DNA of 64,000 nucleotides from Paludibacteraceae bacterium. GTDB lineage: Bacteria; Bacteroidota; Bacteroidia; Bacteroidales; Paludibacteraceae. The position numbers and the translations under genes are program-made. The notes beneath the pieces were generated by a model. It saw nothing but the letters and a program-made list of their open reading frames with translations, was not told where the DNA came from and ran no database searches. Positions 30,625 through 39,844 of the stretch are shown here, piece after piece; position 1 is the first letter of the stretch, and the number at the start of each line of letters is the position of its first letter. Location: NCBI GenBank assembly GCA_905233375.1, contig CAJOEJ010000003.1:1-64000 (forward strand), in the 5' to 3' direction.

Positions 30625-31395
30625 ATGAGAGATTTTAGTCTTGACATATATAGAAAACTTTTAGAGACTCTTCAAGATAATGGATATAAACTAATCTCTT
30701 ATGCGCAATATTTGAAAGAAGAGAGGAGCAACAAGTTCGTTATCTTGCGTCACGACGTGGATGCCAAGCCGTGGAACAGTCTGCGAACGGCGCAGATAGA
30801 GCACGCCTTGGGAGCGAAAGCGACGTATTATTTCCGCGTGGGCAAAGAGAGCAACGTGCCGGAGGTGATTAAGGCGATTGTGAAACTTGGGCACGAGATC
30901 GGCTACCACTACGAAGATATGAGCCTGTGCGACGGGGACATCCGTAAAGCCTATGACCATTTTACCACATGGCTCGACTATTTCCGTCAGTACTACGCCG
31001 TCGAGACGATATGCATGCACGGTGCGCCCACCAGCAAATGGGACGGAAAGGATCTGTGGAAACACTATGACTACAAGGCATTGGGTATCATCGGCGAGCC
31101 GTACATGGACACGGATTTTGGCGATGTGTTCTACCTGACGGATACGGGTCGTTGCTGGGACGGCTACAAGGTGTCGGTGCGCGACAAGATACCGCAATAC
31201 CAGGACGAGTGGACGCAAGCAGGGCTCGTATGGCATACCACGTACGAACTGCTGCGTGCGGTAGAGAAGGGGAGTTTGCCCGCTCATGTGATGATCACAA
31301 CCCATCCGCAACGATGGACCAACAACCCCAAAGCGTGGTACCTGGAACTGGTGAAACAAAACATAAAGAACATCATAAAAAGGTTTATAATCTGA
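30625..31395 (+). CDS. NodB-type polysaccharide deacetylase-like protein
   Basis: A 256-residue protein with the carbohydrate esterase 4 metal signature: LRHDVD near residue 40-45 and GHEIGYHYED with the HxxxH pair near 92-97. Its context within an exopolysaccharide cluster suggests removal of an N-acetyl group from a sugar or lipid-linked glycan. There is no signal peptide, so it may act in the cytoplasm on a nucleotide sugar or precursor. It lies 1 nt before the WlbA-like gene, suggesting the two act together. Confidence 0.8.
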   Translation: MRDFSLDIYRKLLETLQDNGYKLISYAQYLKEERSNKFVILRHDVDAKPWNSLRTAQIEHALGAKATYYFRVGKESNVPEVIKAIVKLGHEIGYHYEDMSLCDGDIRKAYDHFTTWLDYFRQYYAVETICMHGAPTSKWDGKDLWKHYDYKALGIIGEPYMDTDFGDVFYLTDTGRCWDGYKVSVRDKIPQYQDEWTQAGLVWHTTYELLRAVEKGSLPAHVMITTHPQRWTNNPKAWYLELVKQNIKNIIKRFII

Positions 31396-31396
31396 C

Positions 31397-32383
31397 ATGG
31401 ATAAAAAATTGAATTTTGGCTTGATCGGGGCGGCAGGATATATTGCCCCGCGGCACATCAAAGCGATTGCCGATACGGGCAATAACCTGTTGGTGGCATA
31501 TGACAAGTTCGACAGTGTCGGGCGCCTGGACAGTTGGTTCCCCGATTGTTCGTTCTTCACGGAGAATGAGCAGTTCGACCGTTTCTGTTCCAAACAAATG
31601 CGCACGGAAAACCCGCTGCACTGGCTCTCTATCTGTACGCCGAACTACACGCACGACGCGTTCATCCGTTATGGTCTGCGTATCGGGTGCAATGTGATTT
31701 GCGAGAAGCCTCTCGTGCTCAATCCGTATAACATCGACAACCTCGTCGAGTTGGAGAAGGAGACAGGTCATCAGGCATACACGATTCTGCAGTTACGCTT
31801 GCATGACAAGATCCGTGCGCTGAAGGAAAAAGTGGCGAATGGTCCGCAGGACAAGATCTACGATGTGGATCTGACCTATATCACCTCTCGCGGCAAATGG
31901 TACTACAGCAGTTGGAAAGGCGATGTACACAAGAGCGGCGGTATCGCAACCAACATCGGAGTCCATTTCTACGACATGCTTCAGTGGATCTTTGGTCCTA
32001 TGAAACAGAACATCGTGCATGTGATGAGTTTTGACCGGGTAGCCGGATACCTGGAACTGGAAAAAGCACGTGTGCGTTACTTCCTGAGTATCAATGCAGA
32101 GTGCCTTCCGGAGAATGCAGTTCAGGGCGAGAAACGGACGTACCGTACGCTGAACATCGACGGCGAGGAGTTTGAGTTCTCCGCCGGTTTCACGGAGTTG
32201 CACACGGACAGTTACAAACAGATTCTCGCGGGGAACGGTTTCCGTATCAGCGAGGCGCGCCCGTGCATCGAGACCGTTGCGCAGATCCGGCACAGCGAAC
32301 CGATCGGTCTTGTGGGCGACTACCATCCCTTAGCCAAACTGCCCCTCGCAAAACACCCGTTCGGATGGGATGAGAGAAGATGA
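31397..32383 (+). CDS. Gfo/Idh/MocA dehydrogenase, WlbA/WbpB-like
   Basis: A 328-residue NAD-dependent dehydrogenase. The Rossmann motif GLIGAAGYIAPRH starts at residue 8; the EKP catalytic motif is in NVICEKPLVLNP. The sequence around it (YDKFDSVGRLDSWFPDC.. and TILQLRLHDKI) resembles WlbA/WbpB, which oxidises UDP-N-acetylglucosaminuronate at C3 during synthesis of diacetamido-uronic acids. The partner aminotransferase and acetyltransferase are not beside it. Substrate is inferred. Confidence 0.82.
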   Translation: MDKKLNFGLIGAAGYIAPRHIKAIADTGNNLLVAYDKFDSVGRLDSWFPDCSFFTENEQFDRFCSKQMRTENPLHWLSICTPNYTHDAFIRYGLRIGCNVICEKPLVLNPYNIDNLVELEKETGHQAYTILQLRLHDKIRALKEKVANGPQDKIYDVDLTYITSRGKWYYSSWKGDVHKSGGIATNIGVHFYDMLQWIFGPMKQNIVHVMSFDRVAGYLELEKARVRYFLSINAECLPENAVQGEKRTYRTLNIDGEEFEFSAGFTELHTDSYKQILAGNGFRISEARPCIETVAQIRHSEPIGLVGDYHPLAKLPLAKHPFGWDERR

Positions 32384-32399
32384 GAAAAATGATTGGATG

Positions 32400-33290
32400 A
32401 TGAAACAATTAAAACAAATATTAATTCTTGCGATAGCGGGTTTTGCGTTAGCGTCCTGTGTGACCTCACGTAAGGTGAACTATATGCAGGAACCGGACAA
32501 GTATATCCCCTCCTATGCGGATACCTTGAGTTATGAGGAATATCAGTTGCGTATCGGCGACCGCTTGTACGTGTATGTCTATTCCCTCAATGAGAGTATC
32601 ATGAGGATGTACAATTCCGGAGGCGGAGCGAATGGATCCCAGATGCGTTACCAGGCGAACAACGGTGGTCAGTACGGTTCGTATGAATTATATACGTACC
32701 TGGTGGATGAAGAGGGAAACATGGATTTCCCGACCATCGGCAAGATTTATGTGCAGGGACTGACGACCCGCGAGGTGAAGCACAAGTTAGAGGAGGAGTT
32801 GAGCAAACTGCTCAATGAACTGCCGGGCGGGTACAGCACGGTGTCGGTAGAGGTGAATATCGTTAACCGTTCGTTCTCCATCATTGGTGCGCAGAGCGGA
32901 CGATATATGATCACCAAGGAGAAGATGACCATATTCGAAGCCCTTGCGCAGGCTGGTGACCTGGGTGAGTTCAACAGCCGCAAGGAGATCAAACTCGTGC
33001 GGGAGAAAAACGGAGTGACGACCATCAAGACGTTTGATGTGCGTTCGAAGGATATCGTGAACTCGGAGTATTACTACATCGAGCCGAATGACATCATCTA
33101 TATCCGCCAGATACCCGGTTACAGTTTCGGTATAAACCATGTGACGACGGTATTAAGTGTGACCGCAGCGACAATCTCGTTCGGCGTGTTCATCTACTCG
33201 ATCGTACAAACGGGTATCAACCATGTGCAGAAACATTACGGTTCGGGTGCGGGTGGTAACGGAAACAATGGAAACGGAGGTGCGCAATGA
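32400..33290 (+). CDS. Wza-like polysaccharide export lipoprotein, first copy
   Basis: An outer-membrane export component. 296 residues from the ATG at 32400 (one at 32397 is equivalent). Signal peptide with lipobox LASC, acylated Cys at about residue 20. A poly_export domain (about 45-140: YQLRIGDRLYVYVYSL.., MDFPTIGKIYVQGLT) and a SLBB-type domain (about 160-235) follow, then a C-terminal membrane-type helix (about 250-270) and a Gly/Asn-rich tail. It overlaps the end of the WlbA-like reading frame region closely. Confidence 0.9.
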   Translation: MKQLKQILILAIAGFALASCVTSRKVNYMQEPDKYIPSYADTLSYEEYQLRIGDRLYVYVYSLNESIMRMYNSGGGANGSQMRYQANNGGQYGSYELYTYLVDEEGNMDFPTIGKIYVQGLTTREVKHKLEEELSKLLNELPGGYSTVSVEVNIVNRSFSIIGAQSGRYMITKEKMTIFEALAQAGDLGEFNSRKEIKLVREKNGVTTIKTFDVRSKDIVNSEYYYIEPNDIIYIRQIPGYSFGINHVTTVLSVTAATISFGVFIYSIVQTGINHVQKHYGSGAGGNGNNGNGGAQ

Positions 33291-34057
33291 AAACGATTCG
33301 TGTTATTTTAATCGGCTTCGTTGCCGTGATGCTGTCCAGTTGTTACAGTCACCGTGTGATTGGTTATTTGCAGGAACCGACCAAGCAGAACAAACTGCCG
33401 CAGTACGATTCGGTTCCTTACCAGCCGTACCGTATCCGCGTGAACGATGAGATCATCTATCGTCTGGTGTCGATGGACGAAACGATTTCGAAAGCCTTGG
33501 GAGCGAACCAGAGCAGTTCAAATGGTCAGTATGCCAATTCGTACCGTGTTTATTCGGACGGAACGATAGACCTGCCGTTCCTTGAACCCATCAAGGTACA
33601 GGGACTGACGGAGGTGGAGGCGCAGGATACCCTGCGTGCGGCGTTCCGCGAGATCATACCCGATGCGGATGTCAAGGTGGCGCTGTACAACAAGTATTTC
33701 TCCGTCATCGGTGATGCACATGCGAGTCAGTATTATATATATAAGGAGAAGATGAACATCTTCCAGGCACTTGCGATGACCGGCGATGTGATGAACAGCG
33801 GTGACCGGCGTCATATCCGTATTATCCGTCCAAGGGACAACGGTCAGGAGCCGGAGATACTGGAGTTCGATATGCGAACCAACTCCATTATCGATTCCAA
33901 GTATTACTACATCTATCCCAATGATGTCATTTATGTGGCACGCACGAAGAACAGTTTCTATACGGTTGGAAACTATGCGGGCTTTATAGGACTCATCACC
34001 AGTAGTGTCGCATTACTAACCACTGTTTTGAACTACGTAGCGTATATCTATAAATAG
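33287..34057 (+). CDS. Wza-like polysaccharide export lipoprotein, second copy
   Basis: A paralogue of the upstream gene, 256 residues, sharing the order lipobox (LSSC, Cys19), MQEP/LQEP start of the mature region, poly_export domain, SLBB-like domain with YYIYPNDVIYV, and a C-terminal hydrophobic helix. It starts in an ATGA overlap with the first copy, so they are translated together. Two different Wza-type proteins may form a mixed pore or serve two polymer lengths. Confidence 0.9.
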   Translation: MKTIRVILIGFVAVMLSSCYSHRVIGYLQEPTKQNKLPQYDSVPYQPYRIRVNDEIIYRLVSMDETISKALGANQSSSNGQYANSYRVYSDGTIDLPFLEPIKVQGLTEVEAQDTLRAAFREIIPDADVKVALYNKYFSVIGDAHASQYYIYKEKMNIFQALAMTGDVMNSGDRRHIRIIRPRDNGQEPEILEFDMRTNSIIDSKYYYIYPNDVIYVARTKNSFYTVGNYAGFIGLITSSVALLTTVLNYVAYIYK

Positions 34058-34068
34058 ATTTTAGATTT

Positions 34069-36783
34069 ATGAGTAACAATGCATATTACACTCCGGGCGG
34101 GAACAATGCATATTATACCCCCGGTGGAAACAATCAGTATTATTCTCCTGGCGGTAATAGCCAATATTATTACCAGCCGGGTGGAAACCAGCAGTATTAT
34201 CAGCAGGACCCGACGCAGGGAGGGGATGAAGAGGGGTCTATCAACTTCAACCCGCTGGAGTGGCTCTTTACGTTTCTCCATTACTGGTACCTGTTTGTGA
34301 TCGCGGTAGCGATTGCATTGGGTCTGGCGATGCTCAAGAACCGTCGTTGGATCCCGTCCTACTATTCGCAGGGCACTATTGTCATCAAGGACAGTTACGG
34401 TTACGGAGGTAACACCTTGTCCCTGATGCAGGGCTTTGGTGTCGATCCCGGTTACAAGAGCGTGAAAAACCAGATGATCATGTTGGGTTCGTATGACCTG
34501 ATGGGTCGCGTGGTGGATTCTTTGCCGTTCCTCAATGTGGAGTATATCACCCAGGGACGTTTCAAGACGCGTCAGTTATACCGTCAAACGCCTGTGCTCA
34601 TCGAATATACGCGTCTGGACCCGCGTGCCTATGCCAGCCAGTTCCAGTTGGCTTTCCGCAGTGACGGATCGATGCATATCTCTGCGGCGGACGATGAGAT
34701 TCCTCTGGAGCTGGATGCCCATTACGGCGAACCGGTTAGCTGCCCGCTGTTTGACATCACGATCTGGCCGACGGAGCTGATGATCAACTCAGGAAAGATT
34801 TACTTCCGTTTTCGTTCCCGCGAATCGCTGGTGGATGAGTTCATGAGCCGTTTGCAGTTGTCGTTCGTCTCCGAAGGATCAACCGTGCTTGCTTTGTCGC
34901 TCGTCAGCGAGGTTCCGCAGCGTGACTGCGAGTTCATTGACGAGCTGGCGAAAATATACCTGCTCCAGAACCTCGAGCAGAAGAATGAGGTGGCGGAGAA
35001 CTCTATCCGCTTCATCAATTCCCAGTTGGACAACCTGCAGTCTTCTCTGCAGGTCAGTGAAGGCGCCATGACCAACTTCCGGCAGGAGAACAAGTTCGTG
35101 GATGTCAACTCTTATGCCGGGCAGTTGATGGGATACCTCACGTCTTACGACCAGAAGAAGATGGAGCTCCGTTTGCGGGAGACCTATTTTGACTACCTGA
35201 TCAATTATATCAACCAGGGAATAGAGAACGATGCCATCATCGCACCTTCCACGATGGGTGTGACCGATGCCGGTCTGAGTGCGCTGGTTCAGGAACTCAA
35301 TGAGTTGCGTCTGATGCGTGGCGAGTTGACGACCAAGAACGTGTATTACGCCAAGTACACCAAAGACATGGAGAACGTCAAGGAGGCGATTGAGGAACTG
35401 GTCAAGTCCATGCGTGCATCGATGGAGATTGAGCGTGAGGACTTGAACCTGCGTTACAAAGAGGCGCTGGATGCCATCAAGACTTTGCCGGAGAAAGAGC
35501 TGCAGATGGTCGCCATCGAGCGTAACTACCGTATAGATGACAACTACTACACCTTCTTCCTGCAGAAACGTGCCGAGGCTGAGATTCAGAAAGCGTCCAA
35601 CTTGCCGGATAACAGCATCATGGATAAGGCGCGTACCACGTCCATCATGAACGCGAAAGCCAAATCCAAAACGACGAGTACGTACCTGATCGTCGGATTC
35701 CTTATCCCGCTGGTACTCATTATATTGAGTGAGTTGCTCAATAATAAGATCCGCTCGCCGAAGGATGTGGTCAAGTTGAGGTTCTTCCGTCTCATCGGTA
35801 CGCTTCGTCATGCCAGAAGCCAGAACCCGACGCTCGTCCGTGCTTCGCCCCGATCCAGTTATTCGGAGATGCTGCGTGCCATCCGTACGCGAATGGAGTT
35901 CGTGCTGAAACGTAAGAACCAGATGGTCATCTGCGTCACTTCGACCGAGTCCGGTGACGGTAAGACCTTCCTTTGTACCAACCTCGCATCGTTGTACGGA
36001 ATGACCGGTCGTAAGACTTTGCTGATAGACTTGGACCTTCGTAAACCGAATATTCACACCAAGTTGGGTCTGGAGAATGGTTTAGGTATGTCCAACTACC
36101 TGATTGGTGACTGCGAGTTGGAGGATATCATGGTAAGGGACACGCCGTTCGGTTTTGATTTCATGCGTGCCGGTACGATTCCTCCCAACCCCGGTGAGCT
36201 GGTACACTCGGAGAAGTTGGCGAGCCTGCTCCAATCGATGCGTGAGCAGTATGAGTATGTCGTCATCGATACCTCGCCTATCGGACTGGTTCCCGATGCC
36301 TATGCGGTGATCGAGAACTCGGATATGTGTCTGTTCGTGATCCGTTGTATGCAAACCAACAAGTCGTTCTGCAAGCAGACGCTCGAGCAGATGACCGAGG
36401 TGGTGGATAAGCCGGAGAAGATCCAGTTGGTATTGTCCGATATTCCGACAGAGGGTCGTCACTCGTACGGTTCGGGTTACGGATACGGTTACGGCGGTTA
36501 TGCCGGTTACGGTTACGGTCACCTCGGTTACGGTGGTTATGGCGGTTACGGATATGGATACGGTTATGGCGGCGGTTACGGATACGGAAGTCGTAGCAAG
36601 AAAGGACGTTATGGCCGCATATATGGACGCCTGTACGGTAAGTTCGCGAAGGATGACAAGGCCTACCGCTCGTATTACTACTACCATCACGATGAGGATG
36701 ACGAGGAGAATACAGAGAACCAGACGAACGAAACCAACTTCGAGAATACAGAAAATACCGACAACGGTACGAATAACGCTTAA
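34069..36783 (+). CDS. Wzc-like polysaccharide co-polymerase and tyrosine kinase
   Basis: A 904-residue inner-membrane protein controlling polymer length and export. An N-terminal cytosolic stretch (2-50) has five YY-x-PGGN-type repeats (NAYYTPGGN, NQYYSPGGN). Wzz domain with TM1 about 66-88, periplasmic coiled coils (about 290-500), TM2 about 540-560. The BY-kinase domain has Walker A ESGDGKTF (about 627-634) and Walker A-prime LLIDLDLRKPN. The C-terminus is an extended Gly/Tyr tract (about 800-844) and an acidic Asn/Glu/Thr tail, unlike the short Tyr cluster of usual Wzc. The stop overlaps the convergent rluA gene by 4 nt. Confidence 0.92.
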   Translation: MSNNAYYTPGGNNAYYTPGGNNQYYSPGGNSQYYYQPGGNQQYYQQDPTQGGDEEGSINFNPLEWLFTFLHYWYLFVIAVAIALGLAMLKNRRWIPSYYSQGTIVIKDSYGYGGNTLSLMQGFGVDPGYKSVKNQMIMLGSYDLMGRVVDSLPFLNVEYITQGRFKTRQLYRQTPVLIEYTRLDPRAYASQFQLAFRSDGSMHISAADDEIPLELDAHYGEPVSCPLFDITIWPTELMINSGKIYFRFRSRESLVDEFMSRLQLSFVSEGSTVLALSLVSEVPQRDCEFIDELAKIYLLQNLEQKNEVAENSIRFINSQLDNLQSSLQVSEGAMTNFRQENKFVDVNSYAGQLMGYLTSYDQKKMELRLRETYFDYLINYINQGIENDAIIAPSTMGVTDAGLSALVQELNELRLMRGELTTKNVYYAKYTKDMENVKEAIEELVKSMRASMEIEREDLNLRYKEALDAIKTLPEKELQMVAIERNYRIDDNYYTFFLQKRAEAEIQKASNLPDNSIMDKARTTSIMNAKAKSKTTSTYLIVGFLIPLVLIILSELLNNKIRSPKDVVKLRFFRLIGTLRHARSQNPTLVRASPRSSYSEMLRAIRTRMEFVLKRKNQMVICVTSTESGDGKTFLCTNLASLYGMTGRKTLLIDLDLRKPNIHTKLGLENGLGMSNYLIGDCELEDIMVRDTPFGFDFMRAGTIPPNPGELVHSEKLASLLQSMREQYEYVVIDTSPIGLVPDAYAVIENSDMCLFVIRCMQTNKSFCKQTLEQMTEVVDKPEKIQLVLSDIPTEGRHSYGSGYGYGYGGYAGYGYGHLGYGGYGGYGYGYGYGGGYGYGSRSKKGRYGRIYGRLYGKFAKDDKAYRSYYYYHHDEDDEENTENQTNETNFENTENTDNGTNNA

Positions 36784-38147
36784 AAGTTCGAGGGGATGCA
36801 GAAATGCATCTCTTCGTTCGTTATGGGGTGAACGAACCGTATCTCGGCGGCATGAAGCATCAACCGCTCTGCGGAAGGCTGAACACTCGTCGCGGCAGTT
36901 TTGGTTCCATATAACCTGTCTCCTACGATCGGGGCGTTCAATCCGTCCGGATGAGCGGCATGTACGCGCAGTTGGTGGGTGCGGCCTGTGAGAGGGAAGA
37001 AATCGACGAACAGCGTGCCGTCCGCTCTGCGTTCGCGTATATGGTAGCGTGTGACGGCTTGTTTGCCGTGCTCGCGGTTAACTGTCTGGCGAGGGCGGTC
37101 ATAGGGATTAGGCAGGAGAGGGAGGGAGATTATTCCTTCGGAATGGCACATGGTACATGGTTCATTGTACATGGGTTCAACGACCGCTTCATATCGTTTG
37201 AGGATGTCGCGTCGCTGGAAATATGCCTGTAGTGTCTTATAGACCTCCGCCGTCTTGGCGAGCACGAGCAGTCCGCTGGTGTCCTGATCCAGCCGGTGAA
37301 CGGGTTGGAGTATTGTGCCCGGACGTTGCGCCGTCAGGTAGTCTGCTAATGACGGTTCGTCGCTCTTGCCTCGCACGGACAGAATGCCTGCCGGTTTGTT
37401 CACCACCATCAACCACTCGTCTTCATAGACCACTTCGATTGCATCAGGCACAGCTTGCGGGGCTGGACGATCCGAACGCAGGATCTCTACATCCAGCCCT
37501 TGTAACATATGCCGCAGGATAGGAACGCACTTGCCGCTGCAGGGCGGATAGAACACTCCCTCATGACGAATCTCCGTGCGGGATGGAGCACCTATCCAGA
37601 ACTCCGCCAAGGCTACCGGTTGCAGTCCGTGCGACAAGGCATACTGCAGTAACTTGGGTGCGCAGCACTCGCCTGCACCTGAAGGTGGCAGACACGTCCG
37701 CTCCTTTGTACATGGTACATTGTCCTTTGTACATTGTCCTTCGTCCCTTTGTCCCTTAAACCACTCTTCGGGAGGGACAATGGGTTTCTCTTCGGCAAAG
37801 ATCTCCAGCAGATTCCTGGTCTCGCCCCGACCGTTCAGAAAATTATAGTTCGCGAATAGCAGTCGTTGCAGTCGTTTGGACTCCTCTCTGCTCGTTCCGA
37901 CGGGAGCCTGGCGCATCGTATAAACAGCTGGCACAAACCCTTCATGCACATACGAGCCGTCCATCATAGCCGAGAATGCAGCAAGGTAGTCCCAACTGCC
38001 ATCTTCGAGATGAGGGTTTTGGACGACTAATACGCCGAACATCTTGCCCTGCTGATGCAGTTCGCTCTCCGGGTGTTGACACATATATTCGTGTACCCGT
38101 TCTGTCGTTTCGCGTACTGCGAGCTCTATAAAAGGCGTTTTTTGCAT
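36780..38147 (-). CDS. RluA-family pseudouridine synthase
   Basis: Isomerises uridine in rRNA or tRNA. 455 residues from the ATG at 38147 next to the promoter. The C-terminal half has the catalytic HRLDQDTSGLLV (Asp after RL) and the RTHQLRVH block near the end; the N-terminal half (1-210) is a region of unknown role seen in long Bacteroidetes RluA proteins. Two stretches come from GTACAA-type repeats: about 130-150 (QRDEGQCTKDNVPCTKER) and about 325-337 (MYNEPCTMCHSEG). The RNA target is unknown. Confidence 0.87.
   Translation of the reverse strand: MQKTPFIELAVRETTERVHEYMCQHPESELHQQGKMFGVLVVQNPHLEDGSWDYLAAFSAMMDGSYVHEGFVPAVYTMRQAPVGTSREESKRLQRLLFANYNFLNGRGETRNLLEIFAEEKPIVPPEEWFKGQRDEGQCTKDNVPCTKERTCLPPSGAGECCAPKLLQYALSHGLQPVALAEFWIGAPSRTEIRHEGVFYPPCSGKCVPILRHMLQGLDVEILRSDRPAPQAVPDAIEVVYEDEWLMVVNKPAGILSVRGKSDEPSLADYLTAQRPGTILQPVHRLDQDTSGLLVLAKTAEVYKTLQAYFQRRDILKRYEAVVEPMYNEPCTMCHSEGIISLPLLPNPYDRPRQTVNREHGKQAVTRYHIRERRADGTLFVDFFPLTGRTHQLRVHAAHPDGLNAPIVGDRLYGTKTAATSVQPSAERLMLHAAEIRFVHPITNEEMHFCIPSNF
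37704..37760. repeat. GTACAA-type repeat in the rluA-like gene
   Basis: Plus strand CTTTGTACATGGTACATTG, TCCTTTGTACATTG, TCCTTCGTCCCTTTGTCCCT; coding strand reads GQCTKDNVPCTK. A second tract of the family is at about 37140-37172. Confidence 0.82.
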
Positions 38148-38157
38148 AAATCGACCA

Positions 38158-38189
38158 CAAAAATACAACAATTTTTCGAAATATGCAAA
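38158..38189 (-). promoter_or_regulatory. Promoter for the rluA-like gene
   Basis: Minus-strand TATTTTTG (38158-38165), TTTG (38186-38189), 20-bp spacing. Confidence 0.75.
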
Positions 38190-38194
38190 TTTCT

Positions 38195-38226
38195 CTTGCA
38201 TATTTGCAAAAAAAGTAGTAATTTTG
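38195..38226 (+). promoter_or_regulatory. Promoter for the DUF1846 gene
   Basis: CTTG (38195-38198), 20 bp, TAATTTTG (38219-38226), ten bp before the ATG at 38236. Confidence 0.78.
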
Positions 38227-38235
38227 CAACCCGTT

Positions 38236-39717
38236 ATGGCATTCGCTTTTGATAATGATAAATATATCCGCATCCAATCGGAGCATATCCGGGAGCGGAT
38301 AGAGCAGTTTGGCAACAAACTGTATTTGGAGTTAGGCGGCAAATTGTTTGATGATTTGCATGCCAGTCGCGTGTTGCCCGGTTTCCTGCCGGATAGCAAA
38401 CTGCTTATGTTAACTCAGTTGCGGGACTCGCTGGAGATCGTGATCGTTATCTCGGCAGCGGATATCGAGCGCAACAAAGTGCGTCAGGATCTGGGTATCA
38501 CCTACGACGAGGACGTGCTGCGTTTGCGCGAGGAGTTCATGACCCGCGGGTTCCTGGTATCCTCGGTCGTTATCACCCATTATGCGGGTCAGCGTTCGGC
38601 GGACGCCTACCGCCAGCGTCTCGAGCGCAAAGGTATACGTGTCTATTATCATTATATCATTGACGGCTATCCGCATAATGTGGAGCTGATCGCGAGCGAA
38701 GAGGGTTTCGGGCGCAACGAGTATATCGAGACGACCAAGCCTCTGGTGGTGGTCACGGCTCCCGGACCGGGTAGCGGCAAGATGGCGGTGTGCCTGAGTC
38801 AGCTGTACAACGAGCATGCACACGGACGCGAAGCGGGATATGCCAAGTTTGAGACTTTCCCAGTTTGGAACCTGCCGCTCAAGCACCCCTTGAACGTGGC
38901 GTACGAAGCGGCGACGGCAGACCTGAATGATGTCAATATGATCGACCCGTTCCATCTGGAGGCGTACGGCAAGACGGCTGTCAACTACAACCGCGATATT
39001 GAGATTTATCCTGTATTGGATGCCTTGTTCACCTCTATCTACGGCGAGAGTCCGTATAAGTCCCCGACTGACATGGGTGTTAACATGGTCGGTTTCTGCA
39101 TCAGCGATGACGAAGCGGTACGGGAGGCGAGCAAGCAGGAGATCATCCGCCGCTATTTCCAAGCCTTGTGCCATTTGGCGAACGGCAAGTGCAATGATGC
39201 GGAAATCAAGAAACTCGCCTTGTTGCAGCAACAGGTGGGAATCAATACGGCATACCGCCGTACGACCGTTGCGGCACGGGAGCGCAGAGCCTTGACCGGA
39301 GCCTTGCATGACGGAGCGTTTGCACACGCAGCCGCGATAGAGCTGCCCGATGGAAGAATCATTACCGCCGAAGCAGGTGAGTTATTAGGCTCGTCGGCGG
39401 CGTTGCTGCTCAATGCAATGAAAGAGTTAGCGGGGATCGACCATGCCGTCCGGCTGATACCGGAGAAGATCATCGAACCGATCCAGCAGACCAAGATAAG
39501 CTATCTGCACGGACGTAATCCCCGTTTGCACACCGACGAAGTGCTCGTAGCGCTTTCCGTGCTCTCGCTGCAGGACGAGAACTGCCGCAAGGCATTGGAG
39601 ACCTTGCCGATGCTCAAGGGATGCCAGGCACACTCGACCGTTATGCTGAAGGAAGTGGATTGGAGAACATTTAAGAAATTAGGAATAGATTTAACAACCG
39701 ACCCCGCTAAAAAGTAG
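38236..39717 (+). CDS. DUF1846 (UPF0371) family protein
   Basis: A 493-residue cytosolic protein that matches the DUF1846 pattern over its full length: MAFAFDNDKYIRIQSEHIRER is split here as the N-terminal block, then FDDLHASRVLPGF, VTAPGPGSGKMAVCLSQLYNE (a P-loop-like GPGSGK) and VNMVGFCISDD. No biochemical role is established that I know of. It ends directly at the 5-prime side of the cobalamin riboswitch, so read-through into the B12 operon is possible. Confidence 0.88.
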   Translation: MAFAFDNDKYIRIQSEHIRERIEQFGNKLYLELGGKLFDDLHASRVLPGFLPDSKLLMLTQLRDSLEIVIVISAADIERNKVRQDLGITYDEDVLRLREEFMTRGFLVSSVVITHYAGQRSADAYRQRLERKGIRVYYHYIIDGYPHNVELIASEEGFGRNEYIETTKPLVVVTAPGPGSGKMAVCLSQLYNEHAHGREAGYAKFETFPVWNLPLKHPLNVAYEAATADLNDVNMIDPFHLEAYGKTAVNYNRDIEIYPVLDALFTSIYGESPYKSPTDMGVNMVGFCISDDEAVREASKQEIIRRYFQALCHLANGKCNDAEIKKLALLQQQVGINTAYRRTTVAARERRALTGALHDGAFAHAAAIELPDGRIITAEAGELLGSSAALLLNAMKELAGIDHAVRLIPEKIIEPIQQTKISYLHGRNPRLHTDEVLVALSVLSLQDENCRKALETLPMLKGCQAHSTVMLKEVDWRTFKKLGIDLTTDPAKK

Positions 39718-39816
39718 GGTGCAAAGACCTGTAAGAGAACTCGGGTGCGAATCCCGGACAGACAGGCTACTGTGATGGCATTTTGCCTAAGTCAGATCGC
39801 TTACGCTTTGCATAAT
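39718..39816 (+). promoter_or_regulatory. Cobalamin riboswitch
   Basis: Core elements in order: AAGAGAACTCGGGTGCGAAT followed by CCCGG, then ACAGGCTACTGTGATGG (B12 box, GCTACTGTGA at 39766-39775) and CCTAAGTCAGATCGC. These match the cobalamin aptamer core. It lies in the leader of btuB. The aptamer begins right at the stop codon of the upstream gene and no consensus promoter was found between them. Confidence 0.9.
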
Positions 39817-39820
39817 TGAT

Positions 39821-39839
39821 AGTCCTCCTGTAATAGGAC
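39821..39839 (+). promoter_or_regulatory. Putative expression-platform hairpin
   Basis: GTCCT (39822-39826) pairs with AGGAC (39835-39839) across CCTGTAAT, 5 nt before the btuB ATG. It could block translation start when B12 is bound. Inferred from position. Confidence 0.55.
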
Positions 39840-39844
39840 GAACA

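Noticed and set aside
34879..36057. 392-residue frame on the minus strand
   Set aside because: Antisense to the Wzc-like kinase and made mostly of mirror codons of its coiled coil.
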